Positions 37,066 through 48,560 of a stretch of 64,000 nt of DNA are shown here, one piece after another. The stretch is from Rhodospirillaceae bacterium. GTDB lineage: Bacteria > Pseudomonadota > Alphaproteobacteria > Rhodospirillales > Rhodospirillaceae. The first letter of the stretch is position 1, and each line of letters begins with the position of its first letter. The stretch spans positions 1 through 64,000 of the forward strand of contig JAPKDQ010000008.1 in the NCBI GenBank assembly GCA_028822445.1, written 5' to 3'. The translations under genes and the position numbers were made by a program. A model generated the notes under the pieces. The model was given only the letters and a program-made list of their open reading frames with translations. It searched no databases and had not been told where the DNA came from.

Positions 37066-38445
37066 ATGATACAGGCACACACTTTTCATCCATCGGTCCT
37101 GCGTGAGTATGACATTCGTGGTATCGTTGGCGAGACTCTTTTTAAAGAAGATGCTGTCGCAATAGGGCGCGCTTTCGGCTCATTAATCGCGAGTGAGGGC
37201 GGCTCACGCGTTTGTGTAGGTTATGACGGACGTCAAAGTTCACCAGATATGGAGGCAGGCCTAATAGAAGGCCTTATATCCACCGGTATTGATGTCGACC
37301 GTGTCGGATTGGGTCCAAGTCCGATGCTCTATTTCGCTACGATTGAATCTAATGCTGATGCGGGCATCATGGTAACGGGGTCGCACAACCCACCAACCCA
37401 TAATGGGTTTAAAATGATGCATGGTAGAAAGCCATTCTACGGAGAGGCGATTAAGGATCTTGGTAGACGCGCCAGTGAGGGTATGTTCTTGGACGGCAAT
37501 GGCGTAGTCGCTGACCGGCCTTCTTTTCAGCGTTATGTTTCTCGGGTTCTTTCTGATTTTGACGGAGAGAAAGAACTTTCGGTTGTATGGGACCCCGGCA
37601 ATGGGGCAGCTGGTGATGTTGTCACGGCAGCTGTGAAGATGCTGCCAGGCCGTCATCGCGTTATCAATGGAGACATTGATGGCACTTTCCCAAATCATCA
37701 CCCTGACCCGAGCGTACCCAAGAATCTTGAGCAACTTATCGCAGCGGTTTTGGAAGATGGGGCGGATGTCGGTTTCGCATTTGATGGTGATGGTGACCGT
37801 ATAGGCGTTGTCGATGGTAAAGGCCGAATTCTGTGGGGAGACCAAATCCTAATTATTCTTGGCGAGGATGTCTTGGCTCAGCGGCCAGGCTCACCAATTA
37901 TCGCTGATGTTAAGGCCAGCCAGGTTTTTTTTGATGAGATAGCACGACTTGGTGGACAGCCGGTTATGGCTAAGACAGGGCACTCACTTATTAAAACTAA
38001 GATGAATGAACTTGATGCTCCCTTAGCTGGAGAAATGAGTGGCCACATCTTTTTTGCAGATAAGTATTACGGCTTTGATGATGCTCTTTATGCCGCCATT
38101 CGGTTTCTCTCTATCATTTGCCGGTATGAAGAAAGTCTGGTAGCGCGGTTCGATCGTATTCCAAAGACCCTTAATACGCCTGAGTTGCGGTTTGAATGCG
38201 CGGATGATCGTAAGTTTAACGTCATAGAAGAAGTTAAAGCGCGCCTTATGGCATCAAGCGCCGATGTGAACGCCTTAGACGGGGTGCGCGTCACGAGTTC
38301 AGTTGGGTGGTGGTTGTTGCGGGCTTCTAATACGCAAGCCGCATTGGTTGCTCGTTGTGAAGGTAAATCTGAAAAGGCGTTGGGTCGACTTAAGGGTGAG
38401 CTGTTAGAGCAGTTGGTAGCTAGTGGAGTTTCACCCTCACTCTAG
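37066..38445 (+). CDS. Phosphomannomutase/phosphoglucomutase
   Basis: The enzyme interconverts hexose 1- and 6-phosphates. The 459-residue protein has four domains: LREYDIRGIVGETLF at the N-terminus, the phosphoserine loop MVTGSHNPPTHNGFKMM, the metal loop FAFDGDGDRIGVVD and the sugar loop GEMSGHIFF. The C-terminal RASNTQ motif binds phosphate. This is the AlgC/ManB type. It follows ugd by one base and supplies glucose-1-phosphate or mannose-1-phosphate for surface polysaccharide precursors. Confidence 0.93.
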   Translation: MIQAHTFHPSVLREYDIRGIVGETLFKEDAVAIGRAFGSLIASEGGSRVCVGYDGRQSSPDMEAGLIEGLISTGIDVDRVGLGPSPMLYFATIESNADAGIMVTGSHNPPTHNGFKMMHGRKPFYGEAIKDLGRRASEGMFLDGNGVVADRPSFQRYVSRVLSDFDGEKELSVVWDPGNGAAGDVVTAAVKMLPGRHRVINGDIDGTFPNHHPDPSVPKNLEQLIAAVLEDGADVGFAFDGDGDRIGVVDGKGRILWGDQILIILGEDVLAQRPGSPIIADVKASQVFFDEIARLGGQPVMAKTGHSLIKTKMNELDAPLAGEMSGHIFFADKYYGFDDALYAAIRFLSIICRYEESLVARFDRIPKTLNTPELRFECADDRKFNVIEEVKARLMASSADVNALDGVRVTSSVGWWLLRASNTQAALVARCEGKSEKALGRLKGELLEQLVASGVSPSL

Positions 38446-38456
38446 GCCGCCCTTAT

Positions 38457-39584
38457 TCAGCCAGATTGGCCGAGGCTCTCTAGCCCAGCATATTCGGGTG
38501 CGACGATTAGGCACTGGGTGCGGCGCACGTTCCATGATCTCGCATGCTTTTCGTGTTTCTGCTTCCGTGAGACCCATAATCTGAGCGCGAAAGAGCTGTT
38601 TACCAGCAACGGTGACCGGTTCGATGCGATCAAAGGCGGCGACGAAAAATTCTGTGATCGCGAGGGCGGCCTCGTTAGCTTTTTGTTGTGCAATGTCACT
38701 AATCGAATAGGCACCAATGGCCCACCTGCTTAGGCTATCATGAGTGGCTTGCGGGCAGGATAGGGCGGGCATATTCAGCAGCCTCTATAAACCCCTTATC
38801 CATGAGTTTTGCCAAATGGACGTCCCGTTGTTTCTCTGATTTTCCACCGAACACGACGCCAATAAGCCTTATTCCATCACGTTTCGCGGACCCTGCCAGA
38901 TTGAAGCCAGACGCATTGATGTAGCCGGTCTTCAGGCCGTCTGCGCCTGCATATCGGGAAATGAACTTATTGTGGCCGCGGAACGCCTTACCGTCGTAGG
39001 TGAATCTCGTCTTGGCAAAGTAGCTATAAAATTGCGGAAAATCGTTCATGAGGCGTTGCGCGAGGATCGCCATATCTCTGGCTGTCGAGAGCTGTGAGCG
39101 ATTTGGCAGGCCGGAGGCATTCCGAAAATTTGTTTGTGTCATACCCAAGGCTTTTGCTTTTTTGTCACCTGCTTCGCAAAGCCACGCTCAGTTTTACCTA
39201 GGTGTTCGGCAACGACGACCGCGACATCATTGGCTGACCGCACACCAATCCCAGGATGACATTCTCCGCCGAGATTTGGCTACCCGGTGCGAGCCACATT
39301 TTTGAGCTTGGTTGGCGCGACGCGCGAGCGGACACCGTCAACTTGGACTTCAACGTCATCTCACCCCGCCCGATTTCCTCGAACAGCATGTAAAGGGTCA
39401 TCATTTTTGTGACGGATGCGGGGTAGTTTCGGGTATCTGCGTTGTTTTCGTGATAGATGCGACCAGTTTAGGCATCAATGATAACCGAAGCATACTTAGC
39501 GAGTGCAGGCGAAGTGCTGGAAATAAAAAGAAGGATAACTGTTCCCGCGATTGTTAGTCCGCGCAAAGACGTGCTGTTACGCAA
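38457..39584 (-). pseudogene. Decayed D-Ala-D-Ala carboxypeptidase (PBP5/6 type) with SPOR domain
   Basis: The pieces together spell an exported peptidoglycan DD-carboxypeptidase. From a TTG at the right end come a signal peptide, KYASVIIDA, an in-frame TAA at the expected DAxTGR, then the catalytic SxxK in YPASVTKMM. A one-base deletion near 39240 breaks RSANDVAVVV (the SxN motif) and another in an A-run near 39160 precedes ALGMTQTNFRNASGLPN. The KTG motif (GLKTGYINASGFN) is intact. Two more frame changes near 38750 and 38530 interrupt a C-terminal SPOR-like region (WAIGAYSISD). At least five lesions show that the gene is dead. Confidence 0.85.
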
Positions 39585-39850
39585 AATTAACGTACTGCAG
39601 ATTAATCCCCAGAACCTCATCATATACACCCACGTATAGGAGAATCGTAACGTGCTGGAGAGGGCGATGTCCAGTTATCACTCTGATTCATAAGGTAAAA
39701 TAGGGATTGTCAGCATTCGAGTTGCAAAGCCAATTTTACGACCATGGCTTAATTGATGAGTAACCGCATACAATAAAGTGATAAAAATCTTTGGTATTAG
39801 AGGGCTTTCTTTGCCGGTGTTGTGACACCATATTTGGTAACATAGAAATT

Positions 39851-40243
39851 ATGGCACATATGAGAAACATGAACGTACCCAATTATATGATTGACCTTGA
39901 AAGAGTCGCCACTGCTGGCGATGATGAACGCGATAACGGAGATGGTGGGCCTGATACGGGGGTGGTTATAAAGACCCGCCCAAAGGTCAAAAAGCCGTCA
40001 ATGTATAAAGTGCTTATGCTTAACGACGATTACACGCCTATGGAGTTCGTCGTGCACGTGCTTGGGCGTGTTTTCAGCAAAAGTGGAGACGATGCCACCC
40101 GTATCATGTTGCATGTGCATCAAAAGGGGGTTGGAGTATGTGGAGTGTTTACCTATGAGGTTGCCGAGACCAAAGTAACACAGGCTATGGACCTGGCCCG
40201 CAAGGATCAGCACCCTCTGCAATGTGCCCTTGAGAAGGAATAG
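39851..40243 (+). CDS. clpS: ClpS adaptor for the ClpAP protease
   Basis: ClpS hands N-degron substrates to ClpA. The core has [35 protein letters not shown] and [13 protein letters not shown], with the Asn-Asp-Asp pocket and VHQKG typical of the family. The N-terminus is uncertain: ATGs at this position and three codons later both fit, and 60 codons further upstream do not look like ClpS. It is followed by clpA, its partner. Confidence 0.92.
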   Translation: MAHMRNMNVPNYMIDLERVATAGDDERDNGDGGPDTGVVIKTRPKVKKPSMYKVLMLNDDYTPMEFVVHVLGRVFSKSGDDATRIMLHVHQKGVGVCGVFTYEVAETKVTQAMDLARKDQHPLQCALEKE

Positions 40244-40297
40244 AAATAGAGTTTCGAGTTCTTTTGAAATAATTTCAGCAAAAGGTAGTCTTTCCGA

Positions 40298-42640
40298 ATG
40301 TTGTCACAAAACCTAGAAAAAACGCTTCATCGTGCTCTAGCTCTGGCGGCTGAGCGAGACCACGAGTATGCGACACTAGAGCACCTGTTGCTTGCCTTGT
40401 GTGATGACCAGGATGCTATGTCTGTGATGCGCGCGTGCAACATTGAGCTCGATCAATTAACCCAGGTGTTAACTGCGTTCGTTGATGAAGACCTTGAGGA
40501 ACTGATCGCATCTGACGAAGATGACCCTAATCCTACCGCAGGATTTCAAAGGGTGGTGCAACGCGCAGCAATTCATGTGCAATCGTCTAACCGCGAGGAA
40601 GTGACGGGCGCGAACGTTCTTGTCGCGTTGTTCTCTGAACGCGAAAGCCACGCGGTCTATTTTTTACAGACTCAGGGCATGACGCGGTTGGACGCGGTGA
40701 ACTACATTTCCCATGGCATCGCCAAGCGACCTGGTGAAGCCCGTGCTCGTCCCGTTCCCGGCGCTGATGCAGAGAAACCTGCCGGAGAGGAGGCTCCTGC
40801 AACGGGGCAAGAGGCCCTTTCCGCATATTGTGTGAACCTCAACGAGAAGGCTGCTAATGGTAAAATTGACCCGCTTATCGGCAGAGAACTCGAGATTGAA
40901 CGGACAATTCAAATTCTGTGCCGCAGAACAAAGAATAACCCCCTGTATGTTGGTGATTCCGGGGTTGGAAAAACGGCAATAGCTGAAGGGCTTTCTCGTC
41001 GTATCGTTAACAAAGAAGTTCCAGAGGTGCTCGAGAATGCCACCATTTTCTCATTGGATATGGGAGCACTCTTAGCCGGAACGCGGTATCGTGGCGACTT
41101 TGAAGAGCGCCTAAAGGCCGTTGTTTCTGAGCTTGAAGAGACAGAGGGCGCGGTCCTCTTTATTGACGAGATTCATACTGTTATTGGCGCCGGCGCGACG
41201 TCTGGCGGTGCAATGGATGCATCGAACTTACTCAAACCCGCGCTTGCCGGTGGTTCCCTGCGCTGCATGGGGTCTACGACCTATAAAGAGTTCCGCAGCC
41301 ATTTTGAAAAAGACAGGGCACTAGCTCGTCGTTTCCAGAAAATTGATGTTGTTGAGCCGAGTGTTGAAGACACTATTAAAATTTTAAAGGGTTTAAAACC
41401 CTATTACGAAGAGCATCACAATGTTCGCTACACGGTGGAAGCTATTCGTACGGCAGTAGAATTAGCAGCCCGTTATATCAATGATCGAAAACTGCCGGAT
41501 AAAGCGATCGATGTCATAGACGAATCTGGAGCAGCTCAAATGTTGCTCCCCGCAAATAAACGCCGCAAAATGATCTCAGCGAAAGACGTCGAGGAAGTGG
41601 TAGCAAAGATGGCTCGCATACCACCCAAGTCCATCTCACGTGATGATAAGAAGGCACTACAAAGCCTTGATCGTGACCTAAAGACATTGGTCTATGGGCA
41701 AGATAACGCAATTGACGCTTTATCAGGTGCGATAAAGCTCTCCAGAGCGGGCCTCCGTGAGCCAGAAAAACCGATTGGTAGCTATCTCTTCTCTGGTCCT
41801 ACGGGCGTAGGTAAGACGGAGGTTGCGCGCCAATTAGCGGTGAGCCTTGGCATTGAGATACATCGTTTTGATATGTCTGAGTATATGGAGCGCCACTCGG
41901 TTTCGAGGTTGATCGGCGCCCCACCAGGATATGTTGGGTTTGATCAAGGTGGATTGCTTACAGATGCCGTCGATCAGCACCCTCACAGCATCATTTTACT
42001 TGATGAAATTGAGAAGGCCCATCCGGACTTGTTCAATATTCTATTGCAAGTCATGGATCACGGGAAGCTAACGGATAATAACGGTAAGAGTGTTGACTTC
42101 CGTAACACCATCTTAATTATGACCACGAATGCTGGTGCCTCTGAACTTGCTAAGAACGCGATTGGGTTCGAAAGAGAAAGTCGTGAGGGTGAAGATCAAG
42201 AGGCTATCGAGCGCATGTTTTCGCCGGAGTTCCGTAACCGGCTGGACTCAATAATTCCGTTTTCTACTCTTTCACCTGAAGTGGTCGAGAAGGTTGTCGA
42301 TAAGTTCATCATGCAATTGGAAGCACAATTGTCTGACCGAAATGTGTCGATAGAACTGTCTGAAGCTGCGCGTGGTTATCTGGCGAAAAGAGGCTATGAT
42401 AAGACGATGGGTGCACGCCCATTGAGCCGCTTGATCCAGAACGAGATCAAAAAACCGCTTGCTGAAGAGTTGTTGTTTGGAAAGCTTGTATCAGGCGGCC
42501 TCGTCAGGGTTGGTTTTAGGGACCGCAACCTGACTTTTGACCATGAGGCTGCGGTTAAGACGAAGACGATTCCACGCAAGCCTAGGAAGGAAACGAAATC
42601 CGGCGGACGGTCGTCCAAGATACCTGAAACCGTGAAGTAG
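40298..42640 (+). CDS. clpA: ATP-dependent Clp protease ATPase subunit ClpA
   Basis: ClpA unfolds substrates and feeds ClpP. The 780-residue protein has the N-domain repeats (residues 1-145), AAA module 1 with Walker A GDSGVGKT at 219-226 and Walker [20 protein letters not shown], and AAA module 2 with [15 protein letters not shown] and [17 protein letters not shown]. It lacks the middle coiled coil of ClpB, which confirms ClpA. The C-terminus carries a basic tail ([12 protein letters not shown]). Confidence 0.96.
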   Translation: MLSQNLEKTLHRALALAAERDHEYATLEHLLLALCDDQDAMSVMRACNIELDQLTQVLTAFVDEDLEELIASDEDDPNPTAGFQRVVQRAAIHVQSSNREEVTGANVLVALFSERESHAVYFLQTQGMTRLDAVNYISHGIAKRPGEARARPVPGADAEKPAGEEAPATGQEALSAYCVNLNEKAANGKIDPLIGRELEIERTIQILCRRTKNNPLYVGDSGVGKTAIAEGLSRRIVNKEVPEVLENATIFSLDMGALLAGTRYRGDFEERLKAVVSELEETEGAVLFIDEIHTVIGAGATSGGAMDASNLLKPALAGGSLRCMGSTTYKEFRSHFEKDRALARRFQKIDVVEPSVEDTIKILKGLKPYYEEHHNVRYTVEAIRTAVELAARYINDRKLPDKAIDVIDESGAAQMLLPANKRRKMISAKDVEEVVAKMARIPPKSISRDDKKALQSLDRDLKTLVYGQDNAIDALSGAIKLSRAGLREPEKPIGSYLFSGPTGVGKTEVARQLAVSLGIEIHRFDMSEYMERHSVSRLIGAPPGYVGFDQGGLLTDAVDQHPHSIILLDEIEKAHPDLFNILLQVMDHGKLTDNNGKSVDFRNTILIMTTNAGASELAKNAIGFERESREGEDQEAIERMFSPEFRNRLDSIIPFSTLSPEVVEKVVDKFIMQLEAQLSDRNVSIELSEAARGYLAKRGYDKTMGARPLSRLIQNEIKKPLAEELLFGKLVSGGLVRVGFRDRNLTFDHEAAVKTKTIPRKPRKETKSGGRSSKIPETVK

Positions 42641-42680
42641 CTGTTCACCACCATCACGTGATTTTGCGATAGAATAAAAA

Positions 42681-42711
42681 AAGCCCCTGCTCAATAAGAG
42701 TAGGGGCTTTT
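42681..42711. terminator. Bidirectional terminator between clpA and glnA
   Basis: AAGCCCCTGCTC pairs with GAGTAGGGGCTT (twelve pairs, one imperfect) around AATAA. A-rich sequence precedes it and a T-run follows, so it can end transcripts from both convergent genes. Confidence 0.9.
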
Positions 42712-42766
42712 CTGTTTGTAGCTTTACCCGGTAGAAATATAAACTTGGGTAAAGTTAGCTGATGAA

Positions 42767-44176
42767 TTACGCGCTGTAATACATATCAAATTCAACAGGG
42801 TGTGGTGTCTGCATAAAGCGGATAACTTCTACCCGCTTGAGGGCGATATAGCCGTCAATCATGTCATTGGAGAATGCGTCACCCTTGGTTAAGAACTCAC
42901 GATCTGCGTCGAGTGCATCGAGTGCTTCAGAAAGTGATGAACAGACTGTTGGGATACCTTTGAGCTCTTCCGGTGGAAGGTCATAAAGGTCCTTATCCAT
43001 AGGGTCCCCCGGATGAATCTTATTTTCAATGCCGTCAATTCCGGCCATGAGAAGAGCAGCATAGCCCAAGTATGGGTTGCCTGCAGGGTCAGGGAACCGC
43101 ACTTCTACTCGTTTGCCGTTCGGGCTCGCAACGTGGGGAATACGACAAGAGGCTGACCGGTTTCGGGCTGAGTATGCCAACAGAACAGGAGCTTCGAACC
43201 CCGGGACCAAACGCTTGTAGCTGTTTGTTGTCGCGTTGGTGAAGGCATTGATCGCCTTAGCGTGTTTAATAACTCCACCAATGTAGTACAGAGCTGTTTC
43301 TGAAAGATCAGCGTAGCCAGACCCAGCAAAGATGTTCTTGCCACCTTTCCAAAGTGATTGGTGCACGTGCATGCCAGAGCCGTTATCGTTGAATACGGGC
43401 TTCGGCATAAATGTTGCTGTTTTCCCATAAGCGTGGGCGACCATATGCACGACAAACTTATAGATTTGCATGCCGTCTGCACAGCTAACCAACTCGTCGA
43501 ACTTAATGCCGAGTTCATGTTGTGATGGTGCAACTTCGTGGTGGTGTTTTTCCACGTCTAGGCCCATCTCATCCATTACGGATACCATTTCAGCTCTCAG
43601 GTCTGTGCCGCTATCAACTGGCGGGACTGGGAAATAGCCGCCCTTATCTTTGGGGCGGTGAGCGTGGTTGCCTTCGTCATACCCGCGCCAGCTGTTGTAT
43701 GGGCCTTCTTCGCCGTCGATTTGATAGCCCATCATGTTCTGTTTTGTTGAGAACTTGACGTCATCAAACACGAAAAATTCAGCTTCCGGGCCGAAGTAGG
43801 CTTTGTCTGCAATGCCGGTAGACTGCATGTAGGCAAGCGCACCCTTGGCAACTGAGCGAGGGCAGCGATTGTAGGGTTGTCCTGTTGAAGGTTCGACAAC
43901 ATCGCAGGTTATGATCAGCTGTGACTGAGCCGTGAACGGATCCATCGTTGCAGTCGACAAATCAGGCATAAGGGTCATGTCTGACTCGTTGATGCTCTTC
44001 CAGCCTTGGATTGAAGAGCCATCAAACATGATGCCTTCTTCCAGCATTTCTTCATCGACGGTTTTGACGTGCTGTGCCGTGTGCTGCCATTTGCCAGCAG
44101 GGCTGGTGAAGCGGAAATCAACGTACTTTACGTCGTTCTCCTCGATCATCTTCAGTATAGTTTTAGCGTCCGACAT
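42767..44176 (-). CDS. glnA: Glutamine synthetase, type I
   Basis: GlnA makes glutamine from glutamate, ammonia and ATP. The 469-residue protein has [18 protein letters not shown], the metal-binding [26 protein letters not shown], and [38 protein letters not shown] near residue 398 carries the Tyr that is adenylylated to switch the enzyme off. It lies downstream of glnB in the same direction with a 123-base spacer, the usual alphaproteobacterial glnBA unit. AAGGA precedes the ATG. Confidence 0.97.
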   Translation of the reverse strand: MSDAKTILKMIEENDVKYVDFRFTSPAGKWQHTAQHVKTVDEEMLEEGIMFDGSSIQGWKSINESDMTLMPDLSTATMDPFTAQSQLIITCDVVEPSTGQPYNRCPRSVAKGALAYMQSTGIADKAYFGPEAEFFVFDDVKFSTKQNMMGYQIDGEEGPYNSWRGYDEGNHAHRPKDKGGYFPVPPVDSGTDLRAEMVSVMDEMGLDVEKHHHEVAPSQHELGIKFDELVSCADGMQIYKFVVHMVAHAYGKTATFMPKPVFNDNGSGMHVHQSLWKGGKNIFAGSGYADLSETALYYIGGVIKHAKAINAFTNATTNSYKRLVPGFEAPVLLAYSARNRSASCRIPHVASPNGKRVEVRFPDPAGNPYLGYAALLMAGIDGIENKIHPGDPMDKDLYDLPPEELKGIPTVCSSLSEALDALDADREFLTKGDAFSNDMIDGYIALKRVEVIRFMQTPHPVEFDMYYSA

Positions 44177-44299
44177 AGTGTTCTAATCCTTGCGAGTGTG
44201 ATGTAGAGACTTTAGCTAAGCTTAATAGAGACTTGGCTTTTGACCGCGTCGACTAAATGAGTGGGGGGTCGATACAGTCTTGGGGTAGGGGGCCAGTTG

Positions 44300-44827
<528 letters not shown>

Positions 44828-44950
44828 TCATAAGCGCATCACCCTGCCTATTTATTAAGCATAGTGAAGATTAGAGACGCTTTGATATCAATCAGTTCGT
44901 TTCCAATTCTTGACTGTATTTTTATTTGGGTTTAGAGCACGCGCCGGTGT

Positions 44951-45028
44951 GGCGGGTGTAGCTCAGTTGGTTAGAGCGCCTGATTGTGGTTCAGGAGGCC
45001 GTGGGTTCAATCCCCATCACTCGCCCCA
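44951..45028 (+). tRNA. tRNA-His (anticodon GTG)
   Basis: The stem GCGGGTG pairs with CACTCGC with one G-T. The extra G at position -1 opposite C73 marks histidine tRNA. CCTGA/TCAGG encloses TTGTGGT, anticodon GTG. The CCA is encoded. Confidence 0.97.
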
Positions 45029-45157
45029 TTTCCCCCCAATTCCTTCGCGTCTAGATGGCTTATGAGCGCCTGTAGGCGTTGGTAAAGATTAGATTAAATC
45101 GAATATGGTATCATTTTACCGTAATCGCAAATAACTGAAATTGCAGTACTTTTTGCA

Positions 45158-45186
45158 TTGACTTGATGTCTTTGCTTGAATAGATA
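45158..45186 (+). promoter_or_regulatory. Sigma-70 type promoter before rplM (putative)
   Basis: TTGACT and TAGATA are separated by exactly 17 bases, a near-consensus pair. It lies about 87 bases before the rplM start and after tRNA-His, so it likely drives rplM-rpsI. Confidence 0.6.
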
Positions 45187-45272
45187 ACATCTTCCGCTTG
45201 GATTAGCCTTTGTATGAATCCTGGCGGAAAGAGCTGATAGAGCTCTAATTAATAAAGTCCAAGAGGAAACTC

Positions 45273-45737
45273 ATGAATACGTATTCTGCCCGTCCCAGTG
45301 ACGTTGTGCGCAAATGGTACCTCATTGATGCGGAAGACCTTGTGCTAGGCCGCATGGCTGTTGAGATCGCAGACCTTTTACGTGGTAAGCATAAGACTAT
45401 GTTCACCCCGCATATTGATACCGGTGATCATGTCATCGTCATTAATGCTGGGAAGATTCGTCTGACCGGCAACAAGATGTCGAATAAGACTTACTATTGG
45501 CACACGGGTCACCCCGGCGGCATTAAAGAGCGCACAGCCGGTCAAATATTGAGCGGCAACCATCCGGAACGCGTTGTTGAGAAAGCCGTTCGGCGGATGA
45601 TGCCGAAAGGTCCTCTTGCTCGCGCTCAGTTTAAGAAGCTGAATATTTATGCAGGCGCTGAGCATCCACATGAGGCACAAAAGCCTGAAGTTCTAGATAT
45701 CGCTGCACGAAACTCAAAAAATAAGAGGAGCGCCTAA
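45273..45737 (+). CDS. rplM: 50S ribosomal protein L13
   Basis: L13 is an early 50S assembly protein. The 154-residue protein has [40 protein letters not shown] and [29 protein letters not shown] precedes the ATG. It is followed by rpsI after three bases, the standard pair. Confidence 0.97.
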   Translation: MNTYSARPSDVVRKWYLIDAEDLVLGRMAVEIADLLRGKHKTMFTPHIDTGDHVIVINAGKIRLTGNKMSNKTYYWHTGHPGGIKERTAGQILSGNHPERVVEKAVRRMMPKGPLARAQFKKLNIYAGAEHPHEAQKPEVLDIAARNSKNKRSA

Positions 45738-45740
45738 CAC

Positions 45741-46211
45741 ATGGCGGATACAACAACCTCTCTCGATAACCTCAAGGAAGCTGTAATTGAAGTTGCAGAG
45801 CCCCTTGAGCCAAAGAAAGACGAATTTGGCCGGTCCTACGCTACGGGAAAACGTAAAGATGCCGTTGCTCGTGTCTGGATCAAACCAGGGTCTGGGAAGA
45901 TTGTGGTGAACAAACGCGAGATCGAAAATTACTTCCCTCGTCCTGTGCTGCGCATGATGATCAATCAGCCCTTTGAGGTGTCAAACCGTGAGAATCAGTT
46001 TGATGTTTTTTGCACCGTTTCTGGTGGTGGCCTGTCTGGTCAAGCTGGTGCCCTGCGTCATGGAATCTCTAAGGCGTTGACACTGTTTGAGCCTGACCTA
46101 CGTCCGGCGCTGAAGAAGGGTGGGTTCCTGACCCGTGACTCCCGCGTTGTTGAGCGTAAGAAGTATGGCCGTCGTAAGGCGCGTCGGAGCTTCCAGTTCT
46201 CGAAACGTTAG
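45741..46211 (+). CDS. rpsI: 30S ribosomal protein S9
   Basis: S9 reaches the P-site tRNA with its C-terminal tail. The 156-residue protein has an acidic N-terminal extension of about 30 residues, then [35 protein letters not shown] and the basic tail [17 protein letters not shown]. The terminal KR is the P-site contact in S9. Confidence 0.97.
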   Translation: MADTTTSLDNLKEAVIEVAEPLEPKKDEFGRSYATGKRKDAVARVWIKPGSGKIVVNKREIENYFPRPVLRMMINQPFEVSNRENQFDVFCTVSGGGLSGQAGALRHGISKALTLFEPDLRPALKKGGFLTRDSRVVERKKYGRRKARRSFQFSKR

Positions 46212-46235
46212 GTTTGCTAGAATACTCTTTCGAAG

Positions 46236-46266
46236 GGGCGCCGTGTTTGACGGCGCCCTTTTTTTT
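46236..46266 (+). terminator. Intrinsic terminator after rpsI
   Basis: GGGCGCCGT pairs perfectly with ACGGCGCCC around GTTTG and is followed by eight T residues. This is the strongest terminator in the window. Confidence 0.93.
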
Positions 46267-46374
46267 GCTTTCTGCTATCATAGTCGGCATGGCGTATTCA
46301 TATGGTGGTCCGGCGATGTGCTATGGGACATACGAAGTCTTCTTAGGGGCTAACTTTCTATTCGTGGAGCATGC

Positions 46375-47988
46375 ATGACCACGGCGCAGTCCGGAATCAC
46401 TAACCTCATTCAGTTTGCTATCGACCGGTTTCAAGCAGGAGATTCTGCGGCCGCTCAATCAGCATGTGATCAAGTCATCACCCAAGAGCCTGGCCAGCCG
46501 GTTGCACTCAACCTGCTTGCTGTTTTGGCGCGTAATTCGAAGCAGTGGGGAGAGGCGGAAGAGATTGCACGTTTTGGATTAGAGAAAAATCCTCAAAGCG
46601 GGCAACTCACCAATACGCTAGGTTTGGTGCTGCTAGACCGACGCAAGCTGGAAGATGCAGAAGAGCAATTCCGGCGCGCGAATATGCTTAAGCCCAATAG
46701 ACCAGACTACCTTAGTAATCTTGGGCTAACGCTCCAGCACCAGGGACGATGGGAAGAGGCACTCGAAGCTTTCTCTATGGCTCTGGATGCTGACGCTAAT
46801 TTTATACCAGCACGTTGTGGTCGTGCGTCTGTAGCGTCTGACCTAGCCCAGTTTGATGACGCTATCTCTGACCTAAATTTTGCTCTTAAAAGCGGACCTA
46901 AAACGCCGGACTTACTAAACTGTATAGCCAAGCTAGCCTTCTACCAAGGAGACCTGGATGCAGCTTATGATGCTTATGATGCCGTTGTCTCTATGACCAA
47001 CGTAGCCGATGCCCACGTCAATCGCGGGCTCATACGGTTGCTGCAGGGGCGCGTATCGGAAGGATGGGGTGACTATAGCATGAGACGGCGAAGACGCTAT
47101 GGGCGTCCGTCCGAGCGATATTCACAAGTTCCATTATGGCAAGGCGGTTCTCTTAGTGGAAAAAAAATTCTCGTTTGGTGTGAGCAAGGTCTAGGTGAAG
47201 CCATTCTGTGTGCATCACGATTAAACGACCTCGTGGATGAGGCCGATACTGTAGTGTTGGAATGTAACCAGAGACTGGTGGGCCTTTTTCAACGTTCCTT
47301 TCCAGATATTGTGGTTGTTCCAGAGCAGAAGAAACCTCATTCTGACATTGTAAATACCTCACCAACCTTGCAGGTCTCCATTATGGAATTGCTCGGGCAT
47401 GCTTATCAGGATCGACCTGAATTCGCTCGTCGCTCTGCTTGTTTGAAAGCAGAGCCATCGAAGGTAGCCGTCCTTAAAGACAAGTACTCGCGAGCCTCCG
47501 ATACGAATTTACTTGTCGGGCTCGCGTGGGGTAGTCCCAATGCAGAGATGGCACGAGAGAAGGGTATCCCAGTTAAGTGCTGGGCTCCGGTCCTAAACAC
47601 CCCTGGCGTCACGTTTGTGAATCTTCAGTATGGCGATTCGAGAAGCGCTATGGCCGATAGCGCCTCTACAATTGGAATAACGCTCATTGACGATGACACT
47701 ATTGATTATGGCGGGGCTGTATCCGAACAAGCAGATCAAATTGCAGCACTGGACCTTGTGATCACAGTATCAAACACAACGGCTCATATCTCGGGCGCAC
47801 TGGGCCAAGAAACCTGGGTTCTTGTGCCGCCCATAGGGCCTGGAAACATGTGGTATTGGTTTACGGGTAGGCTTGATTCACCTTGGTATGGCTCCGTAGA
47901 GCTGCTGCGTCGCAAGGTTAATTGTGATGACTCGTTTATGGTCGACGTGTCTACTAAGCTTAAGCTCTGGGTGGACCAGAAGGCCTGA
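46375..47988 (+). CDS. TPR protein with glycosyltransferase-like C-terminal domain
   Basis: The 537-residue protein starts with about six TPR repeats (residues 10-230), for example QLTNTLGLVLLDRRKLEDAE and DYLSNLGLTLQHQGRWEEAL. The C-terminal half, from KKILVWCEQGLGEAILCASR, resembles the glycosyltransferase-like domain found after TPRs in many alphaproteobacteria, ending in DLVITVSNTTAHISGALGQE and TWVLVPPIGPGNMWYW. A nucleotide-sugar or peptide-modifying role is possible, but the acceptor is unknown. No signal peptide is visible. Confidence 0.78.
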   Translation: MTTAQSGITNLIQFAIDRFQAGDSAAAQSACDQVITQEPGQPVALNLLAVLARNSKQWGEAEEIARFGLEKNPQSGQLTNTLGLVLLDRRKLEDAEEQFRRANMLKPNRPDYLSNLGLTLQHQGRWEEALEAFSMALDADANFIPARCGRASVASDLAQFDDAISDLNFALKSGPKTPDLLNCIAKLAFYQGDLDAAYDAYDAVVSMTNVADAHVNRGLIRLLQGRVSEGWGDYSMRRRRRYGRPSERYSQVPLWQGGSLSGKKILVWCEQGLGEAILCASRLNDLVDEADTVVLECNQRLVGLFQRSFPDIVVVPEQKKPHSDIVNTSPTLQVSIMELLGHAYQDRPEFARRSACLKAEPSKVAVLKDKYSRASDTNLLVGLAWGSPNAEMAREKGIPVKCWAPVLNTPGVTFVNLQYGDSRSAMADSASTIGITLIDDDTIDYGGAVSEQADQIAALDLVITVSNTTAHISGALGQETWVLVPPIGPGNMWYWFTGRLDSPWYGSVELLRRKVNCDDSFMVDVSTKLKLWVDQKA

Positions 47989-48020
47989 TACACATTATCG
48001 AACGCGAGTGGGGTTTAGGT

Positions 48021-48560
48021 ATGACAAAGCAGCGGTCACCAATCGTACTGCCATGGAAAGGCGTCGAGCCTGTAATCGCGGAAGATGCATTTATTGCTCC
48101 GAATGCGACGATCATTGGAGACACTCAAATAGCCTCTAAGGCCAGTATCTGGTTTAACGTCGTCCTACGGGGCGATGTGAGTTATATTAGAGTTGGTGAA
48201 AGAACGAACATTCAAGACGGCGCTGTTGTGCACGTTTCGTCGAAAGAGCTTCCGACCCTCATTGGAGCTGATGTATTGATTGGCCACATGGCGATTATTC
48301 ATGCTTGTACTCTTGAAGATGGGTGTTTCATCGGGATGTCATCTACGGTTATGGATGGTGCGGTTGTTGAGAAGGGTGCCATGGTTGCCGCGGGCGCGCT
48401 TGTGGCCCCTGGAAAACGTGTCGGGGCGGGTCAATTATGGGCAGGAACACCAGCGAGATATGTTAGAGACGTGAAGCTCGAAGAAAGGAACAGCTTTCCA
48501 GAACAAATTCAGCGTTACGTTGAACTGGGGCAGGCATACTCTTCTTTGGTCTCGGACTGA
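48021..48560 (+). CDS. Gamma carbonic anhydrase family protein
   Basis: The 179-residue protein is a left-handed beta-helix of hexapeptide repeats. Family metal ligands are visible: His in AVVHVSS and two in IGHMAIIHACTL. VLRGDVSYIRVGERTNIQDG and the AGTPARYVRDV end match YrdA/PaaY-type proteins. Members bind zinc and may have carbonic anhydrase activity, often unproven. It follows the TPR gene by 32 bases with the same orientation. Confidence 0.88.
   Translation: MTKQRSPIVLPWKGVEPVIAEDAFIAPNATIIGDTQIASKASIWFNVVLRGDVSYIRVGERTNIQDGAVVHVSSKELPTLIGADVLIGHMAIIHACTLEDGCFIGMSSTVMDGAVVEKGAMVAAGALVAPGKRVGAGQLWAGTPARYVRDVKLEERNSFPEQIQRYVELGQAYSSLVSD

Noticed and set aside
37261-37845. A 194-codon open frame on the minus strand inside the phosphohexomutase gene
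   Set aside because: It lies wholly opposite a strongly recognisable gene, resembles no protein family and has no ribosome binding site.
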